Notes: generated by a model not told the origin, from the letters alone. A stretch of DNA of 64,000 nt from Nannobrachium achirus (GCA_963921795.1 OY997653.1:28062494-28126493), one strand, 5' to 3'. Counted from the first letter of the stretch, positions 23,410-35,814 are shown. Numbers and translations: made by a program.

Positions 23410-24601
23410 TTTTTGTGGGGCGCCCACTGGGAGAACACCGGCTGCTTTCAGACGCTGCTATATGGAGCGTGAATTAATGTGGCTGGATAAGGTGCATCTT
23501 TAAGCATCTGTATGGAGATTCTACATGGGTTTCATTGCAAAATAAGATGGCTATCAATTGGGAAGAAAGGAATCTGTTCTTATGAAATCATTTGCTTCTT
23601 AACTAATGGACAATAGAGGGTATGCGCGTGACATCATCATCATACCCGGAAGTTATGCAGGAATGCCTACTGAGTGGCAAAATACTACTTTCTGGCCTTG
23701 ACAGCCCATACATCCAAACAGAAAAGTCCTGTATGATTGTATGAAATGACTATCTCGCGGCACCCCTGGACTGCCGTCACGGCACCCCAGGGTGCCCCGT
23801 CACCCACTTTGAAACCCCCTGCTCTATAGGCATCTTAGGAGTCCTCACAGTCAGACCAGAATCCCCCCTCTACCGAAAGAACATCTGTGTTTAGGCCCGT
23901 AGCCAGGGACTTGCTGGGCCCCTGATTCAGCCCGGGAAAAGGAGTTGGAGGTCCTCATTGCGCGCGGCCAACCAATTTTTCCGCCTTCGAGACACGCCAC
24001 AAGGCCTCAAGGGATTAGTGGGCCGATATTCAGATGATAGACAGGCCAGTGGGGCCAATATGTGATGAATCCGTCACCGTGGGCTGCTGCTACTCAGCGC
24101 TATAGAGAGAGATCTCTCTCTTTTTTAATGTCCGGCTTGGACCGGCCAGGAATGGACCTTTGTAATCCTTCTGTACAATTGTAAACTAATTCAATAAATA
24201 TTTGTATTCAAAAATCTCTCTGGTCAGTCTAAGTAACAATGATACTGTAAACCACTTTTTGGGTTAGGTTTAGGCATAGAGGTTAACATTCACCAGCGTC
24301 GGCATGGAGGTTAGCTACTCACCAGCGTCGGCAGGTTAGCATTTCACCAGGTTAACATTCACCCGCGTCGAAATACTGCGACGTAGAACAAAATGTTATG
24401 TTGAAATATCGACACGCTCCTGTGTACAAGTGCACAAGTCGTAAGTTGGCACCTTGGCAGAGTGCAGTCTAGCTCTATTGATGAGCTTGGTCCTCATGCT
24501 CAGCTGAACATGCACGTGTGTCGCACAGGTGAGGCACGTGAAGACTGATTGAGTGAGCAGGTGTGGCCAGTGGAGAGTGACGGAGGAGCAGGTGGTGCTT
24601 C

Positions 24602-25144
24602 CAGGGGTGTCGCATCAAATTCTGGGCCCTGGGTACGAGGATTCACTGTGGGCCCCCCATCAATGTTCTTCATAGGGGGAGGGGGTAAATCCATTTAGAC
24701 TGGGAACGCATTATTGTGTGCTTTAACTATTGAAAAATAGCAGATAAAATAGCAGATATACAAGCTCGAGCTTATAGATCTGCTATTTTTGAAAGAAATC
24801 GTGAAAATCTTTGAATATTTCAAATCCTATAGATTTTTTGAAAAACCTATGTTTCTATGTGAGTGGTGTTCAAACTTTTTTCACCCCCAAAATGGAACCC
24901 CCCAGAAGCAAAATTTGAGTTACAAATGTTCGCTTAAATTATATTCAATGATTTGCACACATTTTCATGACTTTTCAAAAATAGCAGATCTACAAGCTCG
25001 CAGCGCGGCACTCGGTGCCGCGCTGTGAGCTTGTATATCTGCTATTTTCCAATAGCATAAGTATAAAATAATTAAGATCCCTCCACCTTGGGGCCCTAGT
25101 AACTCAGTCCCACTTCCCCCCCCCCCCCCCTTGTGACACCCCTG
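24602..25144. mobile_element. family A interior in hAT-like ends (inverted), clean TSD
   Basis: Starts CAGGGGTGTCGCATC and ends TTGTGACACCCCTG with a perfect 8-bp duplication GGTGCTTC. It has one collapsed and one full hairpin (24976-25051). This is the best evidence that the family A interior moves within hAT-type ends. Confidence 0.85.
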
Positions 25145-25515
25145 GGTGCTTCAAATCAAACAGGAGAAAAAAATTACCAAGCCTTGGTTTCTCAAGTTTA
25201 TTCGATCTGTGGTTATCAAAGACAATGCCCAAGAACATAAGTTATGAAATAAAAAAGCCTTCATGATAAGGGTGTCGTGGTGGGTGGGGCACTGCTATGA
25301 CAAAGCATCATCATTTTTTTTAAAACATAGGCATATCTTCCTCTTGTTTATTTTAAAACAGCAAGGTTAAAAGTAAAAAGACAAACAAACAAAAGATAAA
25401 GAATTCGACAACAACAAAAAAAAAATGACAGAAAAGACAATAGATGTGGAAATGACATTAGGACATTGGAGTAGCTCAGTGGAGTGTTTCATTTGGTGAG
25501 CCTGGGGACAACCCC

Positions 25516-25519
<4 letters not shown>

Positions 25520-25609
<90 letters not shown>
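25520..25609. repeat. TG microsatellite
   Basis: About 45 pure TG units directly left of a family K element. Confidence 0.95.
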
Positions 25610-25610
<1 letters not shown>

Positions 25611-25613
25611 AAC

Positions 25614-26094
25614 CAGTAGTGGAAATTAACTAAGTACATTTACTTAAGTACTATACTTAAGTACAATTTTTAGGTAATTGTACTTTGACTATTTACAATA
25701 CTTTGACTTACTTTCAGAGGCAAATCAGAGGCAAATATTGTACTTTTACTCCACAATTTTTTTTGTAGTGGAGTAGTTTTTATTTACTAGTTACTTCCTA
25801 GATTGATTATTACAAAACTTACATTAATTATACATTTCGGCCATTTGAAAATAGCCGATTCGAGGCATTGTGAGCTTATAGATCTGCTATTTTCATTTTA
25901 ATTGAAAACTTGAAATGGGACATTCTGCATAATGAGTATGTTTTACTTTTGGCAATTTAAGTACATTTTGGTGCCAATACTTCTGTACTTTTACTCAAGT
26001 ACATTTTAAATTCCGGACTTTTACATTATTTCTACATTGCAGTATTGATACATTTAACTTAAGTAAAAGATGCAAGTACTTTTTCCCACCACTG
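25614..26094. mobile_element. family K hAT-like element in a TG microsatellite
   Basis: Starts CAGTAGTGGAAATTAAC and ends TACTTTTTCCCACCACTG. These ends are common in fish genomes. It is inserted between two TG-rich blocks. A broken hairpin lies at 25848-25893. Confidence 0.75.
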
Positions 26095-26380
26095 GTGTGT
26101 GTGTGTGTGTGCGTGTGTGCGTGTGTGTGCGTGCGTGCGTGCGTCAACGTCAGTTCATGGCAGTCCACCTACAGTCTTACCATTGTTCACTAGGGGTCAC
26201 CAGTGGTGGCTGGTGGGGGTCACCATTGTTCTAAGGGTCAACGGGGGTCAGTCATAACAGTACAGTCCAGTGCCAGGGTCCCTCTGGCCACAGAAACATT
26301 ATTCACTCAGCAGGGAGGCCAGAAAGCACACTGTGCTCACCGTTCAACAGGCACTGGATTCATGACATGGCCCCTTAGAA

Positions 26381-26721
26381 CAGTGGTTCTCAACCTGTGG
26401 GTCCTGGACCCCCAGGGGGGGTCCCCAAATTATTTTGGGGGGTCCCCAGATGATTAACTTAAATGTGCAACATTGTTTTCTCACTGAACAGTGAACAAAC
26501 CAACGCAAAGTGTAGAGGGTATATGCACATTTCTAAAGTGACATTTTAAGGACTTTTCAATTACCTCTAAAAAGACACATTGTCCTAATTGTCAAATATT
26601 AGAGGCAGAAATTGTGAAAATAGCCGATCTATTTTCACAATAGAACCGTGATATACAAATTGTAATGCCTCAACTCTTAGTGGGGGGGGTCGTCGCGACC
26701 TGAAAAGGTTGAGAACCACTG
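26381..26721. mobile_element. family B hAT-like element, hairpin deleted
   Basis: Ends CAGTGGTTCTCAACCTG and AAGGTTGAGAACCACTG have a perfect 8-bp duplication CCTTAGAA. The hairpin is reduced to GAAAATAGCCGATCTATTTT (26617-26636), a central deletion relative to the copy at 50784. Confidence 0.9.
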
Positions 26722-27001
26722 CCTTAGAAGACTTAAGCCCCTTCTCCACTACAGGGGCCAAACCAGAACTAGAACCAGGACTTTCCAGAACCAACAACTT
26801 TCAAGGACCTGTGAAGTTCCGGGACCAAGTTCTGCTTACGTTTCCATATAAGCAGACCTAACCGGGAAGGTCCCAAAAAAAATTGGTTCGGGTTCTGGAA
26901 AAGTTCTAGTTCCGCCTTGTAGTGTAAAAGGGGCTTTACACATGCACACATACACAGGCGCACTCACACTCTCTCTCTCTTTCTCGCACGCGCACACACA
27001 C

Positions 27002-27136
<135 letters not shown>

Positions 27137-27313
27137 ACAGTATACAATGCACAAGTCACATACACACAAATTTAAGACGGTAAAAACAACCGATAAAAGC
27201 ACAGCATGGTAGTATTTAAAATTAATTGCACATGTGAGAGGGGTGATGGACAATGGGGGGAGGGGGGGGGGCAGTGGAGATGGATGGAATGAGAAGGAAG
27301 GTGGGTAGGAAGG

Positions 27314-27500
27314 CAGAGGCGTCAATTGGGTATGGCAAAGCTACGGCAGCTGCCATACCTTGGCTACAGGGGGGAAATATTAAAATGTACTTTTTATCGT
27401 GCCTGTTGCCTAAGATATGGCAACATGACTGGTGTCTGGCACGCGTGCAAGACACCAGTCATGTTGCCATACCTTAGCCTTTTCTTAACTGACGCCACTG
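27314..27500. mobile_element. family G element, short form
   Basis: Starts CAGAGGCGTCAATTGGG and ends TTAACTGACGCCACTG. The flanks GTAGGAAGG and GCAGGAAGG match at 8 of 9 positions. A palindrome GGCAACATGACTGGTGT is near the right end. Confidence 0.75.
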
Positions 27501-27721
27501 GCAGGAAGGCAGGAAAGCAGTGAGCATGGCAAGAGGAACATACAGTACATTCAATAAACGAAAGAAAAAAATGGAGGAAAAAAAGGCAAGATTAGAATTA
27601 AAAAAAAAAAAAAAAACACACACAGAAAGGAATTAAATAAAAATCAAAAACATTTGTTTCCCCACCCTCCCCCAGTTCATAACAGTTTCTCATTTTTTTT
27701 AAAGTCATTAGTTTGTCATTG

Positions 27722-27753
<32 letters not shown>

Positions 27754-28504
27754 CCCCAACCATTGATCCAAAGCTGGCTCTGTGAGCTGTACCAGTTTCA
27801 GTCCCAGTCTCTCTCGGGAGAGGGGGAAGGAATAGATAGACAGAGAGGGAAAGAAAGAGAGAAAGAGAGAGAGAGAGAACTCAGTCGCGGAGCCTTCATT
27901 GTTTTTCCTGCTTTGTCTCAAATCAATGTTCAATGTCTAAAATCTCTACACGCCTCGATCGTTAGCGCATCGGGGCTTTGGGGACGGGGGGTTTGGGCAG
28001 GGTTGGTTGGTTGGTTGGGTAGGGTTCCGTTGGTGGTGGTGGCGGGGTACAAGTCTTCCATGACCTTATAGTATATGCACAGGCATGTACATAAATGCAC
28101 GCGTCGCGGCGCGCACAGGCTTCGCAAGCACAAACAAGTGTGCCGCACACTGTCTATTGCACGCACATGCACGCACACTAACACGCACGCAAACACGCAT
28201 ACATACATACATACATACATTCACACACGCTCGCACACAGTGCATCCTATTTCATTTCGTTTTTTAACCACCCCTGGGTTCCAAGCTATAGCTTTTACGT
28301 TTCTCATTTCTTTTCCAGCTCATCACTCAGCCAACGTAAGTGCGCTCTCTTGTTTCTGTACAAAAAAAGCAGTTCAGTCTCCTTCCCCGTGTCGGAGTGT
28401 GTCTTTCCTCCTCCTCACGTTCTCCTTCTCCTTCCTATAATCTTTTTTTTTGTTGTTCGGTATTTTTTTCCCCCACTTCATCATCTCTCAGCTTTTTTTA
28501 TTTT

Positions 28505-28843
28505 TTATTTCTTCTGCGCGCTGAGCTGTTTGTCCGCCTCGGGGTACGTGGGGTACTTGACGGTCTCGATCTTCTCCTTGACCTTGTAGGACGGGTAGAG
28601 GCCGGTGCGGCCCAGCTTGCGGTTGATGCCCTTGGAGTAGCCGTCCCAGTGGTTGCCCGCCACGCCGATCACGTCGCCGGGCTCCAGGGGGATGTCCTCG
28701 CCGTTGCGCGGCTGGTGCGGGTAGATGGCGATCTGGTTGTGCGCGTTCTGCCCGCCGAAGTAGTAGATGTCGTCCAGGGAGTAGAAGAAGGACGAGGCGT
28801 CCGGGTGCAGCGTCTGCATGATCTCGTACGCCACGCGGCACAC
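28505..28843 (-). CDS. fut8: fut8 terminal exon E: SH3 domain and stop
   Basis: The last coding exon follows the acceptor TTTGTCGCCAG and reads [17 protein letters not shown] onward to a TAA stop at 28505-28507. It supplies Cys472 (partner of Cys465) and then the lumenal SH3 domain typical of vertebrate FUT8, recognisable from [19 protein letters not shown] and [20 protein letters not shown]. The SH3 domain is known to support activity and substrate recognition. The human protein ends PEAEK. Here the reading frame continues [12 protein letters not shown], seven residues longer. Coding is strongly GC-rich. An AATAAA-like motif overlaps the stop codon on the minus strand, but the true polyadenylation site was not identified. 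A Met upstream in the same frame (to 28867) lies in the intron and is not a start. Confidence 0.97.
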   Translation of the reverse strand: MCRVAYEIMQTLHPDASSFFYSLDDIYYFGGQNAHNQIAIYPHQPRNGEDIPLEPGDVIGVAGNHWDGYSKGINRKLGRTGLYPSYKVKEKIETVKYPTYPEADKQLSAQKK

Positions 28844-28866
28844 CTGGCGACAAAGACATACACACA

Positions 28867-28892
28867 ATTCAATTCAATTCAATTCAATTCAA
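28867..28892. repeat. ATTCA pentamer run near exon E acceptor
   Basis: Five units; in the fut8 transcript it reads UUGAA repeats 23-48 bases before the terminal exon. Confidence 0.9.
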
Positions 28893-28922
28893 AGGGCAGG
28901 AACGTGCACACATAGACTAGGG

Positions 28923-29477
28923 CAGGGTTCCCCAATTAGTTTTCCCCAAGGGCCGAATTATGTCTAGGGTACCAAGCCGAGGGCCACAACATTGAATTAT
29001 GTCTAGGGTACCAAGCCGAGGGCCACAACATTGAATTATGTCTAGGGTACCAAGCCGAGGGCCACAGCATTGCAGGGGGCGACGGTGGCGTTCCCGCTAC
29101 TCCAGCGACAGTTCAGATATTGTTGTTGTTGTTGGGTGAAAATCTTGTATGTCCAAAACCGTTCGTTTTGCATTTATCATTTAAAAAAATATTTAAACTA
29201 GTGAAAACAGCCGATCTACAAGCGCACAACGCCTCGCGGTGTGCTTGTAGATCTGCTGTTTTCACTAGTTTTGTGCGACGGCCTTGTTTGATGAAGCAGA
29301 GCTTTACTTTGCGAAAGAATGTACACATTTTGAGATACGGGTTTTCCACCCGACAATGACAATATACTAGTGTTGTTGCTGCTCTTATACCACCATTATT
29401 ACTGGGGTTGGTGGGGGCCAGACAGTAGCCCACTGCGGGCCGCAAATGGCCCGCGGGCCGCCTATTGGGGAACCCTG
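28923..29477. mobile_element. hAT-like element with 39-bp minisatellite and nested family D
   Basis: Ends CAGGGTTCCCCAATTAG and TATTGGGGAACCCTG are flanked by GACTAGGG and GACAAGGG (7 of 8). A 39-bp unit starting GAATTATGTCTAGGGTACC is repeated three times from 28955. Family D is inserted at 29121-29361. Confidence 0.8.
29121..29361. mobile_element. family D hairpin MITE
   Basis: Left end expanded to TGTTGTTGTTGTTGGGTG, right end CACCCGACAATGACA, flanked by ATAT on both sides. The hairpin 29203-29265 is shortened on one arm. Confidence 0.75.
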
Positions 29478-29485
29478 GACAAGGG

Positions 29486-29660
29486 GTTTTCAAACTTGTT
29501 TTTGACTCAGGGCACCCCTGTAAATAACCTTTTCATCCACGGCACCTCTGAATTACACTGTACATTTTTTAGAATATTACATCTTATTGGAGAAATATCC
29601 GTTTCCATCAGAACTGACTGGAAATAACTTGACATTTAAACACTTGAAACCCCTGAATCC
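29486..29660. mobile_element. family F fragment
   Basis: GGGGTTTTCAAACTTG and TCAGGGCACCCCTG match the left side of family F copies. The right end was not found. Confidence 0.5.
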
Positions 29661-29897
29661 CTATTCTGGGGGGGGAAGGTTGCGGGAAGGTGCGCAGGGA
29701 TTTCACGGGACCGCTGCCGCTCGCCTCGCCGCCCCTAAACTTCTCCGCACGGCAAAAATAACCGCCCGCCTCTCATTGAAAATGAATTACTAGGACGCGG
29801 CCCTTAAAACAGGCCCTTAAAACAGTTTTCACGCATCGAGGTTACTCAATGCAGACAGTGCAGGCCAGGGATATACACAATGATTAGTAGTCTTTAA

Positions 29898-30335
29898 AGA
29901 GGTGGTGCCATAGTTTTGTACTTTTTCTGTTTTTCATGTGTCTAGGAGGTTGAAAGTACTTCATTAGACCCCCTGGTGTGTTTTTTTTGTTGAGAAATGA
30001 TGTATTCTCTTAGTATTTGTTTGTTTTCTCTTGGAGGCTGCCACCTTGTGGTCAAAAGTGTCAGTTAAAAAACACAGATAGTAAGCATGTCACAGTATCA
30101 ACTCCTCCCCATTTACCATTCACCCAACACTGTGGGGTGTGGCTATATCAGCTGGGTCACCACCCACCATGACATCCATGCATACTTAATGAACTGGGGG
30201 TGTGGCCACATAAAAACCCAATTTTAACTCTTTCTGTATACTTTTTTGGAAAAAATCTTCCTCCTAGTAAAATCATAATACCTGATAATCATGTTTTAGA
30301 GGGGGGGGGGGGGGGGGGATCATGGCACGACCTCT
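29898..30335. mobile_element. family H element, TTAA target
   Basis: Ends AGAGGTGGTGCCATAG and CATGGCACGACCTCT lie between two TTAA sites, as expected for piggyBac- or Kolobok-type elements. It contains a G run at 30301-30318 and motifs CTTCCTCCTAGT and GTGTGGCCACATAAAAA shared with copies at 12955, 56881 and 62487. Confidence 0.85.
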
Positions 30336-30413
30336 TTAAGGTGGTTCTGTTCTATTTGATGTGTTTGAATATTGTTGCACTTCACCCAGAAGATACGGGA
30401 GTTGGGTACCATT

Positions 30414-30417
<4 letters not shown>

Positions 30418-30470
<53 letters not shown>
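30418..30470. repeat. CA microsatellite in fut8 intron
   Basis: About 26 CA units, UG in the fut8 transcript. Confidence 0.95.
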
Positions 30471-30474
<4 letters not shown>

Positions 30475-30878
30475 AACACACGCACACACCCGCACACACA
30501 TCCATCAATCTCAACCATTACACTCCTCGCTAGGCAAGGAATTTATAGGCATTTAATGTGGCGTTATATTTGATTCTATAAAGCAGTGGTTCCCAAAGCT
30601 TGCAACATTTGATGATGTCTACCCGGGGACCCAAACAAGTGAAGATAGCAGGCATTTCGTTTAGCCAAGAGTCACAAAAACGAACCCCAAATGGACAAAA
30701 TATTCATTAAAACAACCATTTGTTAAATTGCTATACTTTATGAATAGTACTGTTCCTATAAAATCTCCATGTCTCTTCGGCGCTTTATAAACAGAAAACT
30801 AACTGGCCCAGACCTATTTTGCTATGTGGGTGCATATTTATTTAACCAAAATATATAATTACATTTTACTCTACATTT

Positions 30879-31136
30879 CGTCACTGTCGGGCAGAAATCT
30901 CGTATCTCCAAGTTTCAAATGTGTATGTTTTTTTCGTAAAGTAAAGCCCTGCTTCATCATACAAGACCGTCACACAAAACTAGTGAAAACAGCCGATCTA
31001 CAAGCACACAACGCCTCGCACCGCGAGGCGTTGTGTGCTTGTAGATCGGCTATTTTCACTAGTTCAGATCGATTTTAAATAGTTTTTAAAATGCTAAACG
31101 GTTTTAGACATACAAGGTTTCCACCCGACAACGACG
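30879..31136. mobile_element. family D hairpin MITE next to fut8 exon D
   Basis: Starts CGTCACTGTCGGGCAG and ends CCACCCGACAACGACG, flanked by ATTT on both sides. The central hairpin at 30979-31063 has arms of about 40 bases. The right end lies 43 bases from the exon D donor. Confidence 0.9.
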
Positions 31137-31163
31137 ATTTGTTATGGAGTTTGCAATGGGTTA

Positions 31164-31778
<615 letters not shown>

Positions 31779-31947
31779 ACAAACATACACACATAACTAG
31801 TAATGACGCCTCAGGGCGACAAGGGCGAGGTCGCGCCACAGTGATGTGGATATGAGGGATGTGGACATCAGGGATCTCCATACTGTATATGGGCATAAAA
31901 GGGATTTGTGCCCCTGGCATCACAGGGATCTCTATATCTCCATATAT

Positions 31948-32075
<128 letters not shown>

Positions 32076-32106
32076 ATCCACCCATGCACACACGTGCGCA
32101 CACTCA

Positions 32107-32313
<207 letters not shown>

Positions 32314-32314
32314 T

Positions 32315-32870
32315 TAGGGATGGGACCATAGGCGATATTATCGCTTATCGCGAAGGGTCTTCAACAGGGGGTCCGGGACCCCCAGGGGTTCCTCAGAGTT
32401 ACTATAGGGGGTCCTCCAAATCTTTGTGTGCTAGAAACCTTTTTCTTCTTTTTTTATATTAACCACTTGAACCCTAGTGTCCTTATTCTGAAATGTTAGC
32501 CAAAAACCTTTGGCAAAGTGGTTTGGTGTAGAGGGGAAAAAGAGCAGACTAAGTACAAACTTTATTATGTATTGACGGTTCAAGTGGTTAAATATCTGAA
32601 AACTTGATATGAATCCAAAATACACTGACGATTGTGCACTCAAACAATGAAACTATATGGAATCTATGATAAGGTTGTGGGGGTCCCTGCTTCATCTCTC
32701 TCTCAACATTGAAGACCCCCGGTTAAGCGTGATAAAAAACACTCACAATAATCATATCGTGGAGATTTAAATTATCGTGATATCGTCCTCCGTCATGCAT
32801 TGGGTTCAATTCACCTTTTATTTGCCGAGCTACCACCGCGACGCAGTGTGAGCTTGTAGATCTGCTATAT
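32315..32870. mobile_element. family E fragment interrupted by a hairpin-less family C copy
   Basis: TAGGGATGGGACC begins family E, and the sequence resumes at GCGTGATAAAAAACACTCAC. Between these, 32357-32718 is a family C element (GGGTCTTCAACAGGGGGTCC to ATTGAAGACCCCCG). At its centre (32498-32518) the hairpin is absent: TTAGCCAAAAACCTTTGGCA. Confidence 0.7.
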
Positions 32871-33144
32871 TTTTTATATTCTTTGAAATATTGCTGCAGT
32901 TTGTTTCAAAGGTTTGTTATCCCAAGCTAACCTTTTCCTACGTGTGTATAATGTATTTATAGCATACAATGTTTACAACATTTCTCAATTAATTGTATTC
33001 CCTGTTTTGTTTTGATAGTTCTGTCCCACTTTTGCTTTGGCAACGTAAACGTATGTTTTCTCGTGCCAATAAAGCTCCACTGAATTGAAGAGACAGACAG
33101 GAGAGGAGGCAGAATATTCAAACTGAGCCATAGAGACGTGGTTT

Positions 33145-33574
33145 TAGGGATGGAACGATAAGCGATATTACCGTTTATCGTGATAAAAAAAAACCTCACA
33201 ATAATCATATCATGTAAATTTAAATTATCGTGATATCGTCCTCCGTCATGCACAGGGATCAATTCACCTTTTTTTCTTTGTGCTGCATATCCGGTACCAC
33301 TTAAACCCTCTATAATTGGTAAAAGGTACTTATAATATACATAATACTTGATAGTCTTTTTTCCCTCTCTATCAAATGTCTTTGCCAAAAAATAGCCGAT
33401 CTACAAGCTCACAACGCGTCGCAACGCGACGCGTTGTGAGCTTGTAGATCTGCTATTTTTTGGCAAATGTTCCACCTCAGGATGATGGATTTGAATATCG
33501 TGATAATATTGTAAATCGTGATTTCTTTTGTCACAATAGTCGTGATATGAAATGTTCATATCGTCCCACCCCTG
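33145..33574. mobile_element. family E hAT-like element with full hairpin
   Basis: Starts TAGGGATGGAACGATAAG and ends TATCGTCCCACCCCTG, flanked by CGTGGTTT and CGTGGATT (7 of 8). The hairpin 33381-33467 pairs TTTGCCAAAAAATAGCCGAT with its near-complement around a GCGTCGCAACGCGACGC tip. Confidence 0.85.
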
Positions 33575-33973
33575 CGTGGATTTATTTGAATACTCAGTCC
33601 TCGTCGTTGCTTTCACTCCGATTGTGATCAAAAGTGGACCCTTATGGACGCAGGCGTGTGATGTGTGCTTTTGCATTCAAATGGGTTCTCGCACAGCTGT
33701 GCTGCGATTTCTTGCCCAGTGGAACTGACACAGTTACAAAGGAAGGACAGGAGGAGGAAAACAAACAGACAAAACAAAACAAGAATGCATGTTGACATCT
33801 TACGGTATAATGAAAGAGAACAGTCAGAGAGGACAACCATGTGACTGATGCTCCTGTTTACACACTTTAATCTCTTCTCAAAAGACCAGCGGCGGTATTC
33901 CCCGGTAGAGGAGAAGAAAAGGCTTGTGGACAAAACGGAGAGGGAGATGAGCCAGAGACAGGGAAGGGAGGTA

Positions 33974-34009
33974 TAGAGAGAGAGAGAGGGAGAGAGAGAG
34001 AGAGAGAGG

Positions 34010-34048
<39 letters not shown>
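33974..34048. repeat. GA microsatellite
   Basis: GA run with a few interruptions; a pentamer run of TATTG follows at 34226-34261. Confidence 0.9.
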
Positions 34049-34051
<3 letters not shown>

Positions 34052-34262
34052 TGCAAACACAGCGGCAAGATTCGTGGGCTGCTGTGATGGGAGAAGGATA
34101 TCAAATGGAACACAACCACCTTAAAGACTACTAATCATTGTGTGTATCCCTGCACTGTCTGCATTGAGTAACCTCGATGCATGAAAACTGTTTTAGTCCC
34201 TTCAATTGTACCCATTGTGTTTTTATTGTATTGTATTGTATTGTATTGTATTGTATTGTATT

Positions 34263-34497
34263 TAGGGATTGGACGATAAGTGAAAACCCTCTATAATTGG
34301 TAAAAGGTACTTATAATGTACGTAGGCTACTTGATACAGTCTTTTTTTTCCACTCTCCATCAAATGTGTAGATCGGCTATTTTTTGGCAAAGGTTCCGCC
34401 CAAGGATAATGGATTTTGATTATCGTGATAATATCGTAAATCGTGATTTCTTTTGTAACAATAATCGTGATATGACATTTTCATATCGTCCCGTCCA
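34263..34497. mobile_element. family E element, hairpin half deleted
   Basis: Starts TAGGGATTGGACGATAAG and ends ATCGTCCCGTCCA. Only GTGTAGATCGGCTATTTTTT (34370-34389) of the hairpin remains. Confidence 0.7.
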
Positions 34498-34739
34498 TAA
34501 TTGTGTACACTTTTGCTATGGCAATGTAAACGTATGTTTTCTCATGACAATAAAGGCCTTTGAATTGAATTGAACTGAACTGAATTGAATCAAATTGAAT
34601 TGAAGTGAATGGAATGGAGAGGAATTGAGAGGAGTGAAGCAGCAGCGACGAAGATAGTTTTAGAACGGGGGGGAAAGAGAGCCGAAGCGTGACACGAATA
34701 CACAGAGAAAAGTGCGGGAGCACAACTCGAAACGGAGAG

Positions 34740-34786
34740 AACGAGAGAGAGAGAGAGATACCGTAGATGGATGTAAAGAGAGGAAC

Positions 34787-34834
<48 letters not shown>
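34740..34834. repeat. GA microsatellite
   Basis: Two GA runs separated by about 40 bases. Confidence 0.9.
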
Positions 34835-34838
<4 letters not shown>

Positions 34839-35155
34839 AAATAGAGATGAAGGTAGTTGTAGAGATAGAACATAACAAACAGACTGAGCCTAATGACTCC
34901 AGCCAGATATCAGTTGACACCTCGGTGCTGGGGATGCTCACTGGAGGCACAAACCCCATTATTTACTGGGATGAGATGAAACCCCTGCTCAGCCAGGAGG
35001 GAGGCTGGGGGAGAGCTGGGTTAAGCCTGGCGTATACTTAGTTGTGTGCGGGTGTCGCGCACCGACAACAGCTGATCTACAAGCGCACAACTGTCTTGGG
35101 GCCAAGCATTGTGCACGATGCCCACATGCAGCTAACCGCTGTTTGATCTACTTAT

Positions 35156-35411
35156 CGTCGTTGTCGGGGGGAAACCTCGTATCTCCAAGTTTCAAATTTG
35201 TATGTTCTTTCGCAAAGTAAAGCCCTGCTTCATCATACAAGGCCGTCGCACAAAAGTAGTGAAAACAGCATCTACAAGCACACAACGCCTCGCGGTGCGA
35301 GGCGTTGTGTGCTTGTAGATCGCCTGTTTTCACTAGTTTAAATCATTTTTAAAATGGAAAATGCAAAAGGAACGGTTTTGGACATACAAGGTTTTCTTTC
35401 CGACAACGACG
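35156..35411. mobile_element. family D hairpin MITE
   Basis: Starts CGTCGTTGTCGGGGGG and ends CCGACAACGACG, with flanks TTAT and ATAT. The hairpin at 35258-35336 is nearly perfect. Confidence 0.85.
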
Positions 35412-35544
35412 ATATGCTGCAAGTATCGATAGATCAGGCTTCATGGTCTGTCTTCTGTTCCCTGGCTTCCTTCAAATCATGTCTGCCGTTGGGTTCCAGT
35501 TGGATTTTGTATGGCACGGGCTATAATGAGTCCCTGGCATGTAC

Positions 35545-35548
<4 letters not shown>

Positions 35549-35611
<63 letters not shown>
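35549..35611. repeat. TA microsatellite
   Basis: About 30 TA units; able to form a hairpin. Confidence 0.95.
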
Positions 35612-35613
<2 letters not shown>

Positions 35614-35814
35614 TAGGTACGGTATATATTATAGAGTGAGAAAGAGTATTATCAACCGAGGCCCAGCAAATTGCTTGTGTCGAAGCAGTCATGGCTTTCT
35701 TTTAATAAATGCATTATCAACTACTGTAGGAACTGCCCCAGGGGGGGAAAAAAGTCCGCCTGGAATTTTGTGAAAATGTGGGGAGGGAGTTGGCTGAAAG
35801 CATACAGTAGTAGC

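Noticed and set aside
27540..28500. fut8 3' UTR boundary and polyadenylation site
   Set aside because: An AATAAA-like motif overlaps the stop codon and A/T-rich runs follow, but no site could be chosen from sequence alone.
28505..28867. Complete 120-residue reading frame starting with Met at 28867
   Set aside because: The Met lies upstream of the splice acceptor. The homologous part starts at 28843 as the fut8 terminal exon.
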